A model generated the notes under the pieces. It ran no database searches and was not told the DNA's origin. It saw only the letters and a list, made by a program, of their open reading frames with translations. A stretch of DNA of 64,000 nt from Henricia sp. BOLD:AAB3569 (taxonomy: Eukaryota; Echinodermata; Asteroidea; Spinulosida; Echinasteridae), in NCBI GenBank assembly GCA_037783545.1, contig JBBELK010000461.1, forward strand, positions 248,001 through 312,000, given 5' to 3'. The position numbers and the translations under genes are program-made. This document shows, in pieces, positions 1 through 12,623 of this stretch. The number at the start of each line of letters is the position of its first letter. Positions within the stretch are counted from its first letter, which is position 1.

Positions 1-883
1 ACCCCCGAGATTTTGTCTAGTGGAAAAGGCCTTATGAAGTTTGTTTAAGTGTCTTGGGTAAGCACTGAGTATATAGTGCTAATAACAAAGCCTATAATGT
101 GCATTCAGTCTCCCAGATACAAGTTAAATTGTGGTTCCCTCTGCTAAATGACTGGAACCCACCGATCAACACTGGCCAGCTTGGTGGTCAAATGATTAAG
201 ATGTCATGCACACTTAAAACTTTTTGTGATGTTTGTGAATTTGTAATGGACTCATTTCTGAGGTTGGATCACAGATATCCATTAAAATCTAGATAAGAAA
301 CGGAGACCGCGCCTTCTCATTACCATATTTATAGCCAGTGCACCTTCATTTGCATACTTTGGGCACATTTGCATAACTATTTGCATAGTTTTTGGCACAT
401 TTGCATATTTGCGTGGTTTGGGCAACCGCATGATTTTGGGCACCATAATTTGCATGATTTTGGGAACTTCTACGTATGGGTTTTCAAATTTACATAAATG
501 TTTAATATTACGTGTGCCATTCAATAACACACTGGTTTCTCATCTTGTTGTTTATAGAAATCTGTGGGATGGATTCACATTGAGCCTTTTGCTCGTTAAT
601 TTGACACAAGATGCTTTAAGAAAAAGTGGTGTGGAGGGAATTTTGAGTAAACAACAAACTGAAAATGACAGAATCAACTTGGGTGGATAGTGTTTTTGTA
701 ATTCTGTGGTTTTCAGTGCGTCATCTCATTCCAAATTCCCTCCACACTGTGACACACGTCAGATTTACGAGCGAAAAAAGCTGTACTTTGAATCCAGCAT
801 AACAGTAACATACAGTATATACTTGGACAGTACAAAAAAAGAAATGGAATTTTACAAAGCCCGTTTGCTTTTGCCTGTTTCAG
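1..883. other. intron upstream of first visible exon
   Basis: No LRR exon of D1 is visible here on either strand, so this is intronic. About 540-770 holds a repeat with inverted halves that shares phrases such as CACATTGAGCC and TCTGTGGTTTTCAG with 61565-61770, so it is probably a dispersed TIR-type repeat. The polypyrimidine tract and CAG at 871-883 serve the next exon. Confidence 0.6.
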
Positions 884-1047
884 ACGTTTGTCAGGAAATG
901 ATCTTCACTGTGACTGTTATCTGAGTTGGTTTTCCAGCTGGCTTCGTCTCCATCCGCGATTGGCATTGTCCACTCGCTGTGCTCATCCAAGGCAGTTCCG
1001 TGGGTTTAAAATACCGGAACTACAAGCGGCCGACTTCAGATGTAGTG
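884..1047 (+). CDS. slit: slit exon: D1 LRRCT cap
   Basis: Reads a C-terminal LRR cap with the motif [16 protein letters not shown], then cysteines in TRC and FRCS. This matches the first LRRCT of Slit rather than the later ones. The acceptor is TGTTTCAG and the donor GTAAGA. It enters with one base of a split codon and leaves with one base (G), giving a 164-nt exon. Three further 164-nt exons later in the gene code for the caps of D2, D3 and D4. A second AG at 893-894 is possible as acceptor but would break the phase shared with the other LRRCT exons. Confidence 0.93.
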
Positions 1048-4000
1048 GTAAGAATGCATACAGAAATATTCTGTAACCTTATAAATTTGTATAAGAATCT
1101 CAGCTTTTTGAAAAGCAATACCAATCATTTGATCCCTTAATCAAATTTACCCAAACATTTGCTCATGAAATAATCGGATGTCACACAGGCCGGGTCAAGT
1201 TTTTGTGACCAGTTCGCAAAACCAGTACCTGATCCCGGATCACTAAAATATGAAAATACATTGAAAATTCTTTGCACTACCCAAAAAATCCAGGAGGTAA
1301 TCGATACTGCCCAGAAAGTCCATTGTATTTTTGCATTCTAATGAGCCTGGATCCACCGCTCATTGCTGATTATGATTGCAAAAACTCGGCTCAGACTGTG
1401 CATCATCCGACTTATTTCGTCAGATTGGGTCACATTACATAAAAAGTTACTGTGCATTTCGAAGGTAAACACTAAATTTAAAAGGTTGCTATAGGTTTAT
1501 TTTGCTTATCTGCTTAACGAAATTATGAAGCTGAGGAATTTAACGTACAGTATCCACGTGGGCATTCTCCCTTCTTTTTTTTTTTCAAACGCCCCCTCCA
1601 ACTTTTACTTTTTCGCTCATATTGAAGTGTGACCAATAGAACATGTTGTGCTCAGTTGCAAATGAAACCTGACATGGCAAGGCATCGCCTGATAAGACTA
1701 GACCCTCCGCCTTCCTTCACGCTTCACTGAAACATGCTCTTGTGTATTTGCACGTCTGCATATCGCGTCGCAGATTGCTGCTCTCCGAAAACTTAACGTG
1801 GCATGTATCCTCCCTAGGGGCTTAGCATGTTAAATGCTATCAAGAAGACCAAAATGGGTCTGGGAGTGGGAGGGAGGGAAGGATTGAGGAGAAAAAAAGG
1901 CAAAATGCGAACTCACCGGAACGTTGCTTCCTGCCATGTTTTGAGATAATGGCTGGAATGTGACGGGGAATCTAGGCCATAGCTTGTTGAGTTGAAGTGC
2001 TCGGTCCCATTTGCGGCACGTGCCGCGTGCGTGCAGTTGGAATGAAATAATCCGGGGCCTAATTGCAAGGCAGTCTGTTTACTAGTGATAGAGAACCCAC
2101 ATTCTATGAGCTTGCATGTTCTTGGATCAGATTGGTGAAAATGTCACAACTACCTACCTCCCTGTAACCATGTCCTTCCTAATTCAATTATGAAATGAAA
2201 TCATACCCTAATCGATACGCAGTACCTCGTTCCCCTAAACCCAAACCAGACAATCTTGGTTTTCCCTGTCATTTTGATGATTCTTCTCACTTGAAAGTTC
2301 ATTCCACTTTTGAACATTTCCTAAACGGAATTAAAATACTGTAATAATTTGTCAAGATGACGTCTGGTACAAAACAAAGAAAAACGGATACTAGAGTTCT
2401 AGAAATGTTAAAGAAATGCTGCAAGGCCTAATATTTTTTAATTTCCTAATTCCCAGCAAGCAACTTCTATAGATTTGAGGTGTATTTCAATACATACTGT
2501 ACATGTACCTACAGCTTAATTAAAGGGCCTGTGACATGCTAAACAACTTTGTGCCTAAGCTTTGCTTCATAATGACAGATTACTTGTTCAGCAAGACATA
2601 CTATTGTTCGTTTGGATGTAAAATCAATAAAAGGTGGCCTTTTCAACTTTGAAGATTTCACTGCAATAAATCACAGACAGAGGACGCTGTTTTGAGTGCA
2701 TCACATAAGGAAGACAGAAGGGAAAAGTTAAGAAAAAAACATAAGACTTCAAGTTGGACTTGTGGCAAATTGCTGCAGTTTCTACCCCCAGTTTTGTCAT
2801 GGCTTACAGCAGGCAACATGTAAAACAAACTCAAACAGCCATGGATTACAACAGTTTCAGGAAAATTAAGAAAAAAGTGGAATCTTTTGTGCACAGTTGA
2901 ATGTGATTTTCCTGTGTTTGCCTCTTGTGACATAGTAACCTTGGTCATGAATATGCATATTAGCATTAGCATAAAAACTAAAAACCTTTGTTTTAACCCT
3001 CAAAGCAAGCTCCAAATAGGATTGTTATGACTTTAACTGAGTAGAGTGGTTTTAAAGCATAGATTTCATTGATAACAATTCTAAATAAGGGGCCCTTTAA
3101 CATCCCATACAAATGGTGTTCTAACTTTTGGTTTAGAAATACTTTGTACTAAAGTGCCAAAACCTACAAACTTGAAAACTGTCAGCCTTATGGAGGAATT
3201 TAAAATTGGCATCGGAAACGCGGGTTTCTTTTCTGAAAAAAATTTACAAATGAAAAAGACGTGTGATGTAATACAATGGCTCAGCATCTGATGAAACGAT
3301 GCTACCAGTGTTAATTTGAAATGTATCACTGCCAATGTACTGTAATCACTGGAGTGAAATTAAAATTTGACTTTTAACCTTTGATCTTTTGTCTAGGTGA
3401 TGAAGACCATGAAATGATGTGTAAAGTAAAGCCATTGTGCCCAGCCGGCTGTTCATGTAATGCAGAGAATGTCGTTGATTGCCGTGGTATTGGATTAACG
3501 GAGTTGCCTGAAACATTTCCTGATGGAGCCGTGGAACTGTGAGTACATTTAACATTTTGGTTTGTCTCTCCCTAACCCCCCTCCCTCCACCCCTCCCTCC
3601 ACCCCTCCCTCCCCCTTCCCTCCACCCCCCCGCCCCCAACCAGTGTATCATTTAGGCCTACAGGTAATGGTTTCTAATCAGTTCCTTGAGTCACAGTAAA
3701 CAGTCCCAAGAAATTCCATACAGATGCAACGTAAAACTTTGAAAGTCAATGCGTGTTTGAAATGTACCCATGTACAAAAAAGTTGCAGTACTTGACATGA
3801 GTGTGCAAACTCATTTTTTAAAGCATCTCCGATTACTGTTTTCTTTTTAAAAAGAAAAACAAAACAAACCCAAAAAAAAAAAGCCACTTTTGGTGAAATA
3901 AGCAAGGTTTTCAATGAGTTTAAGTAACATTTTGTTCCATTGCTAATGATATGGCAGACCTTTAAGACTGGAAAATGTTACAATTTCCTACATTTGACAC

Positions 4001-7000
4001 CTAGCACCAATACAATCCATCACCTTCAAGATGTACCGTAGTGGGAGTGTTTTTCATGCTTGACTGAGGTCCCATGGTGATGGAATGATTTTCATGGCAT
4101 CTGAGGCTTAAATAGTGATATTTCATCAAGACTGATGAAATGTACTGAAAAGACTCTAGAGACATTCCAGTAAAGTGCACACGGAGCAATGCACCCTTTT
4201 TTCCCTCTAAATTTCCAATAAGTCAACCCCTTCCATGGGTAATGAAGCGCATTGTGTTGCTGTAGACTAAAGCTGCTTATACTAAAGTTATGAAAGGATC
4301 AATCTACTGGTCAATGTACAAATAATGAATGTTTACTACAGTAGTTCAAGGTTATAAATATTTACATTAGTAGAAAGACGAAATATTCCGGTTTATTTTT
4401 TACATTCTCTTTTTCAACAACTCTAAAATATTACCATTACACAAACAAAAAACATCCAGGAGATCTATGTCATTTGATTTGAGAACATCTGAGAATATGA
4501 AAAGTACATTTGACATCCTTTGAAATAGTACAGTCCCTGAATCTGATGCAAAGATGTTCAATGGCCATTAAGGCTGACTCATCACTCCAGTGCCCTTGGC
4601 AAGTAAGATTTAAGAGGTGACAAAAACACTATTTTGAATCAAAATAAACATCTTTAGTGTAAATACCTTGATCTTACACCATGTTCACACTGGTCCCGAG
4701 CTCGGGATCAAGATTGGTCCCCTGATAAGAATGCGTCGGTGTTAACCGCAATGATCCTGAGTGCCGCGTTTACATTCTGTAGTTGATCTCGAGCGCGGTG
4801 CCAGAAGTTGCAGTCAAAGGTCATGCTCTGTGTGTGCATGTACTGATCAATGTATGCATGGGTTGTGCATGCATGTACAGTGTACAGGACCACTTGAATT
4901 TCGCGAGCTTTTCCCTCGCTATGGCTGTGGAGCGGATGTGGCAGGTTGCGGTAAAGATTAATTGCCTATCTAACCGCAAACTTATCCCGAGCTCGGGATC
5001 GAACCCTCCCCAAACGCGAGACAAAACTCTCGGGGTCTGATCCGTGGCCAATTTGGTCCCGAGAGTGTTTACACTCGGTTTGTGATCCGGGGCTGATCCC
5101 GAGCTCGGTGTTCGACCCCGAGCTGAGGATCAAGTGTAAACAGGGTGTAAAATCCCATCCAGAGAGAGGATTAGTACTCAAGGACAACATTGAGAGGGGG
5201 AGGGGTAATACCAATGTGCCTGCCCTCACATGCCAGGTAGTAGACTGTCAAACCGGCTTTATCACAGCACAGCCATCTTTGTCTTGTTCCACATAGTACG
5301 TGTTGGGCACGATCAGTACGTCTTCGTGACCTTATGATAGCAGTGATTTAGAGAATCACTGTCCGTGCTGCACATTCTCTTGATCGATCGTGCAAGGCCT
5401 GTGCCATTGTGATGCACACAATAAACATTTTCAACACGGGACCAAACTGTTCTTCCTGTAAGCCTCGCTTCATGGTTATATCCATCTTAATCACAGAAAA
5501 AAGGAAGATGGCCGCACCGTAATAAGGGTCTATTGTGGGAAAGATTTGTTGTTCAAATCTCCCCCTCCCCCCCCCCCCCCCCCCCCCCCCAATAAAAAAA
5601 AATAGAGGGTTAGGGTTCAAATTTAACTTATTTGTTAATTCATGTAATGAGTCTGGCTGTATGCTTTAATGTTACATGTAAAATGCTGTCCATAGTTCAT
5701 AGTGTGTCCAAGTCACGTCTTTGTAACTTCCTTGAGCAGGAAAAGGATAGAGTTGGGTGGGATCAACACAAAGTCCCTGCATAAACATCAAGGACGAGTA
5801 ACCCAGTACAATACTACCTTCCAGCTCTCAAACCAACTCATCATAATTGTTCTTATTGCCCAAGGCAAGAGCAAAATCTCAAAGGTGTTCTTATCATCTT
5901 AATATAGCATGAGAATTGTAAGGAAAAGTGCCTTTTAAATCTTTTGCATATGTTTTTTTTATTTTTTTAAAAATTAATTTAAGAAACGGCCGCCGTAAGT
6001 ATGTAAAGAAGAGCCACGGTAAACTAGAAATTTCAAGAAACTTCAGGTTTTCTATATTAACAAATGATATTAACAGTACGCCTTTAACAACATTTGAATT
6101 GGTTTAAGGATTCTCATTTTCCCCACTGCTTAGTGTATTGTAAGTACTTGGCATCAGGTTACACCAGTCAAATTACTATTTTGGTGCTTTCTCTAACTAC
6201 ATGTAGACAGCCTGCTTTTCAAATGTCTTTTCTGTTTTGTAAAGATTTGTCACAACTGGTTTGGATCAGACAATTCGCTTTTTTTGTCATTGGGCTAAAA
6301 TTAGGGACAGCGCGTGGTTGAAATTAAAAACCTACAAACATGTTGTAGAGTAGTTTTTCAATGAAGTTGAAATTTAATCCTAATCAAAACTCAAATTCAC
6401 TAACTTGGGCCATCAATTTTTATAAATTAATATAATTTCACAAATTAAATGTTTGCAATTTTTCCCTTTCAAGTTCCAGATGATTGTATTGTGACCCAAA
6501 TTACCTATGACAGGTGACATTAACCATTTAAGGTCAAATCCTAATCACTCTAGTACACCTTCAAGGTCAGATTCTTTGCCAATTTCAAGCCCTCTGTCAT
6601 TACCTTGTTCCCTTAAGCCAGTCTGTCTGAGTCTCTTTCCCCTTGAGGGAAGTCTAGCATCCTGAGGTCTTCAAGACCCCTGGGATTATCACAACAGCCA
6701 CATGTGGGGTCTCTCTTACCCCTAATTCCCCTTCCCTTCAAAACAAAAATCCCCAAAATCATCAGCTTACACATGACTGTAACCCATACCATTGGCGATC
6801 TTTAGGAGTGCTGTCTATTACTTATTCGGTACACAGTCGTGCTCATGATCAAGATGAGCAACCCTACCCCATTTGATCATTTTGTTCATGCCCCACTGCG
6901 GATATTGTCAGTGCACCTGTGAGCAAAAAGTGACAATCTTTACCTCTGTGGGAGGTGGGCTAGGGTACAAGTTTGAGGGGGAGCAATTAATAGGTGCGTA

Positions 7001-10000
7001 ATATAGTTCTACATTTAGTCTCCTTTTAAATATGAAATGGTAAACAGTTTTGCTTGAATTGCTAGAAAAGTTAACATCTGTGATTGTTTTACATTTCTAA
7101 AGAAAATTCAGTAGGCCCATCTCAAGAGCATCTCAGGACTATTGTTTCAATTCTTGTACAGTTTGAAGACCGTTTATTTTCTCCCAGTTAGCCTCTTCTC
7201 TGCAAGTTTTTCTTATGAACCCTAAAGAAAAACAAAATGAAATGTTGGAAAGATAATCATTGAAAGTTCGCATTATATAGACATATTAGCCCTTTATGCC
7301 CATCGTTATCATATTATTTACTATCTGCAAGAAATGGGCCACCTTATCTTAAAGAAATTGGAATGTTAGTGTGTACTGTGTTTATACCAAGCATTTATCC
7401 CTCATGAGTTATAGTCCAAGAGGTCAAATGTTAATACTTGTAGGATGTTGCAACTCCTCCTCGGCCAAATTGTAATTTAAGTGCTTCATTGTTTACTGAA
7501 ATAACTCCAACTGTTATTGCACATAACAAACTTCATGTTCCTTTGGATCTTGGTGAGTTATGGCCAGTACAGGAGTTTACAATTCGGGAGGGTGGGCCTG
7601 GGTTTAACAACCCCTCATATTTTATCAAGAAATTGTTAAAGTTTCCACACATGATAGTAATTTGGCAAATTCCCAGCCAGTCTGGCCCCAGTCATTTGGT
7701 TTGGATTCTTTCATGAAGCTTTATAAATTTTATCAGAATTTACGTAGGTATTTCTTTGAGTGGATACTATTTCCTGCATCAGCAGCATTTGAACCTTTGG
7801 TCTTTCAATTTGAACTCCCTCCTCCACCCCACCTCCTCCCTGTTCCCATTTCCACAGTCACTATATTACTGTTACTGACCAGATGTGAAATTCATTTTGG
7901 TTATGGCCATATATTGGTCTGATAGAGCAGCTGTTTTCACATAAATCTGTATAAATGGCAGCTTATGAATGATTCTGCCAAATGCTGTAGCAGGATACTA
8001 TGGAATTCCCATCCAGAGGGTAATACCCCTGTCTGACCCAAACCACAAAACCTATGCTTGATTCATTTATGCCCAGTTCCACCATTTGTGAACCTTTATT
8101 TAGTTTACATGGAATGTACTGTAAGCTTTCCATTAACCTCAACTCCCTAGAGCATATGTAAAATTTTGGAAAATTTGAGAAAATTTGAGAAAAAGTGTTA
8201 AGGCCTCTAAAAGTAAAAGCGTGTTTCTATTGAAGATCTGTTGAAGATCTGTTGAAGATCTGTTGAAGATCTATTGAAGATCTATTGAAGATCTGGAATT
8301 TTACCGGTAAACCCATTTACCAGTTACATGCCGGTAAATAGCAGGCAACGCAAAGTTTCTACTGAGCCGCTCTATCCAGAAAATAGCCGAGCCTGCTGGC
8401 CTTCCATCACGCTTCGTGGATTTGCCAGGTAAAGGTCACATGCAGGGGTCAAGCACGTGTATTGGATCAGTCTTGTGCGGTCACATGTTTACATTTTCTC
8501 CCCTGTATGCGCACTCGGGCAGAATGGTGCATGTTTCTATTGGCGCTTACCGGATAAATTCTCCGGCATTTTCATTCCTCGAGAAGGAAAATTGTCGGGG
8601 AAAATCCTCCCTGCCATTTACCGGAAAATAGCGGATAAGACCTAGCTGTTTCTACTGAGCACATTTTCCATCTATTCTGGTATTATCCGGTAAATGGTTC
8701 TGAATAGAAACACGCATTAAGACTTCTACGTAACTAATTCACCAGTGCAACTAATGCTATGCAAACATTTTACAGTAAAATGGAGACAAAATACACCCGA
8801 TCTCCGAATGAGTATAAAATTGCATTTCATACTTAGCCATACTTTGTGGGGTACCCAGGTGAAAATTCCAGTTGAAACCAGTTGAACTGGTCTGAACTGG
8901 TCCAGTTGAACTGGGAATTGGTTACTGGTTTTCAACTGGTTCTGAGCTGGTATCAATAGGATTAACTGGTTTTGAATAGGTTTTTAACTGGAATGAACTG
9001 GTTATAATAGGTCTAACTGGTATTGAACTGTTTCTGAACTGGTTTCCAACTGGTTTCCAACTGGTTTCCAACTGGTGCAAGTTAGTGTAGCTGGTTTTGA
9101 ACTGGTTTCGAACTGGAATTAACTGGTTTTTAATAGGCACAATTGGTTGAATTGGAATGAATTGGTTTTATACTGGTTCACAACTGGTTGTCAATAGGTT
9201 GTGAACTGGGCTTAAACTGTTTTCCAACAGGTTTTCAATTGGTGTACTGGTCCTGAACTGGTTTTAAACTGTTTTCCAACTGGGTTGAACTGGTCCTGAA
9301 CTGGTTTTAAACTGTTTTCCAACTGGGTACAACTGGTCCTGAGTTTTGGCACTCCTCAATTGGAACCAATTGGAGAAAAAAAAACAATTGGAAAAAAGAC
9401 GTCTTATTTAGGTCGTATACATTACTTTTACATATTCATACATTACTTATACATTATTCATGCATACACTACTCATACACTACTCATACACTATACTTAT
9501 ACACTATACTTATACACTATACTCATACATTATCTTTATGCGCGACTTCTATTTATGCTCCACAAAAACCTGCACCCTGTAACCCATGGTTGGCACACAC
9601 CTACTAATCGAATACCAAATTTAATTTTAATCTCTCGCCACTTTGAGTTTGTTCATTCCCGACAATTGCCAATTTGCCTATTATCAAGTAACAACCCATT
9701 TACAAAAAATCAAAACAACTGCCAAAACTGAAGCAAATTACTTTTTTTACACGGTAAATCTGTTCAGTTACATGAATCCCACAATGCATTGCATTAAACT
9801 GTTTTCTAACTGGGCAGAACTGGTCCTGAACTGGTTTTAAACTGTTTTCCAACTGGGTATAGAACTGGTTTTAAACTGTTTTCCAACTGTGGGTAGAACT
9901 GGTCATGAACTGGTTTTAAACTGTTTTCCAACTGGGTTGAACTGCTTTTAAACCGTTTTCCAACTGGGAACAACTGGTCCTGAACTGGTTTTAAACTGTT

Positions 10001-12588
10001 TTCCAACTGGGTAGAACTGGTCCTTAACTGGTTTTAAACTGTTTTCCAACTGGATTGAACTGGTCCTTAACTGGTTTTAGACTGTTTTCCAACTGGGTAG
10101 AACTGGTTCTGAACTGGTTTTAAACTGTTTTCCATTAACTGGGTAGAACTGGTTTTAAACTGTTTTCCAACTGGGTAGAACTGGTCATGAAGTGGTTTTA
10201 AACTGTTTTACAACTGGGTTGAACTGGTTTTAAACCGTTTTCCAACTGGGTACAACTGGTCCTGAACTGGTTTTAAACTGTGTTGAACTGGTCCTGCACT
10301 GGTTTTAAACTGTTTTCCAACTGGATTGAACTGGCCCTTAACTGGTTTTAAACCGTTTTCCAACTGAATTGAAATGGTCCTTAACTGGTTTTAAACTGTG
10401 TTTTCCAACTGGGTAGAACTTGTCCTGAACTGGTTTTAAACTGTTTTCCAACTGGATTGAACTGGTCCTTAACTGGTTTTAGACTGTTTTCCAACTGGGT
10501 AGAACTGGTTCTGGAAAACAGTTTAAAACCAGTTCAGGACCATGCAGTTTTACCCAGTTGGAAAACGGTTTAAAACCAGTTCAACCCAGTTGGAAAACAG
10601 TTTAAAACCAGTTAAGGACCATTTCAATCCAGTTGGAAAACGGTTTAAAACCAGTTCAACCCAGTTGGAAAACAGTTTAAAACCAGTTCATGACCAGTTC
10701 TACCCACAGTTGGAAAACAGTTTAAAACCAGTTAAGGACCAGTGTATACCCAGTAGGAAAACAGTTTAAAACCAGTTCAGGACCAGTTCAACTGGTCCTG
10801 AACTGGTTTTAAACTGTTTTCCTACTGGGTAGAACTGGTCCTGAACTGGTTTTAAACTGTTTTCCTACTGGGTAGAACTGGTCCTGAACTGGTTTTAAAC
10901 TGTTTTCCTACTGGGTAGAACTGGTCCTTAACTGGTTTTAAACTGTTTTCCAACTGGATTGAACTGGTCCTATAAGTGGTTTTAAACCGTTTTCCAACTG
11001 GATTGAACTACTGGTCATTAACTGGTTTTAAACTGTTTTCCAACTGGGTAGAACTGGTGGTTTTAAACTGTTTTCCAACTGGGTATAGAACTGGTTTTAA
11101 ACTGTTTTCCAACTGGTCATGAACTGGTTTTAAACTGTTTTCCAACTGGGTTAAACTGGTTTTGAACTGGTTTTAAACTGTTTTCCAACTGGGTTGAACT
11201 GGTTTTAAACCGTTTTCCAACTGGGAACAACTGGTTCTGAACTGGTTTTAAACTCTTTTCCAACTGGGTAGAACTGGTTCCGAACTGGTTTCAAACTGTT
11301 TTTGAACAGGTTGCAGAAACCAGTTATCAACTGGTCTCTGGTAACTGGTTTCTGCAATTAGGTTCCAACTGGCCCTGTGACCAGTTAGTAACTGGTTTCT
11401 GCAACTGGTTTTGGCCCCATACTGTCAATAAGGACCAGTTGGTAACTAGTTACTGCAACTGGTTTCGGCCCCGAACTTTCAATATAGAAACCAGTTGGTA
11501 ACTAGTTCCTGCAACTGGTTTCAACTGGCCCTGTGCTGACAAAATTTAAGGGACCAGTTGATAACTGGTTTCTGCAACTGGTTTCAATTGGCCCGGTGCT
11601 GTCAATAGTGAATTGGTAACTTGTTTCTAAAACTGCATGGTTCCAACTGGCACAGTGACCAGTTGGTAACTGGTGTCTGCAACCGGTTTCAACTGGCCCT
11701 GTGCTGTCACAGATGCAACTGGGTTTATTATAAACTGGCTCTGTGCCGGAAAAAAAAGTGATCAGTTGGTAACTGGTTGTATCGGCTGGTTTCAGCTGGC
11801 CCATTCACAGAATTGCCCGGGTGGAAACTGGTTTCAACTGGCCCGGGCCGTCCTGACAAAGGTGACCAAAAAGCGCAAATTGTGCAACTTGTTTAATCCC
11901 GTGCTGAAACGCGTACACTCATGCGAAATCAGATAGTTGATGTAACTGGTTTTGACCGATTTCAACTTGTCGGAAAATTACCAGTTGATAACTGGTTTCA
12001 TCAACTGGTTTCTGTTGATCTCGCAAAATGTTACCAGTTGGTAACTGGTTTCTTAAACTGGTTATAACTGGTCCCAGTTGGTCTCGCTAAAATTACCAGT
12101 TTTAACTGGATTTCTAAAGTTGTTCTAACTGGCTCCAGTTGGCCCCCAGTTGATTCCAGTTGCGTTCAACAGGTACCAATTGGTGCCAGTTAATCCCAGT
12201 TGAAACCAGTTGAAAGTTTAACTGGTTTCAACTGGAATTTTCACCTGGGTACCGTGGCCGAGCGGTTTAGGTCATTGACTCGCAATCATAGGTGAAAACT
12301 TGGGGTTGCAGGTTAGAACCTCCCCACGGCTACGGTACCTGTGCCCTTGGGCAAGGCACTCAACCACACTTGCTCCATCCTTCGGAAGGGATGTAAAGCC
12401 GTTGGTCTAGTGTGTTAGGTAATGGAAACGCACTCTAAAGATCCCAGAGCATTCTTTCGTGAAGAGCAAGGGGGATCATCCCCGGTGTCTCTGGCCATTT
12501 CTAATTCTAATTCTTCATGGGTTTCCTCACGCTTGCGAGTGACAGTGCAATGAGCACTATTGAGGAATCCTTGGTATGAATACCAGAA

Positions 12589-12623
<35 letters not shown>

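Larger units (their letters stand above)
8850..12253. mobile_element. 3.4-kb TIR-bounded element filled with AACTGG minisatellite
   Basis: The left end (8850-8883) and right end (12220-12253) are perfect inverted copies over 34 bp, beginning GGTACCCAGGTGAAAATTCC. Both ends are flanked by GTGG, a possible 4-bp target duplication. The body is a degenerate array of AACTGG-containing units. The middle part has a unit of about 43 bp (GAACTGGTTTTAAACTG plus TTTTCCAACTGGGTAG plus a link); the right part has longer units with CAACTGGCCCTGTGCTG. About 9340-9795 is non-array sequence with short TACACTATACTTA-type repeats. No transposase. It may instead be an expanded palindromic satellite without mobility. 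Confidence 0.65.
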
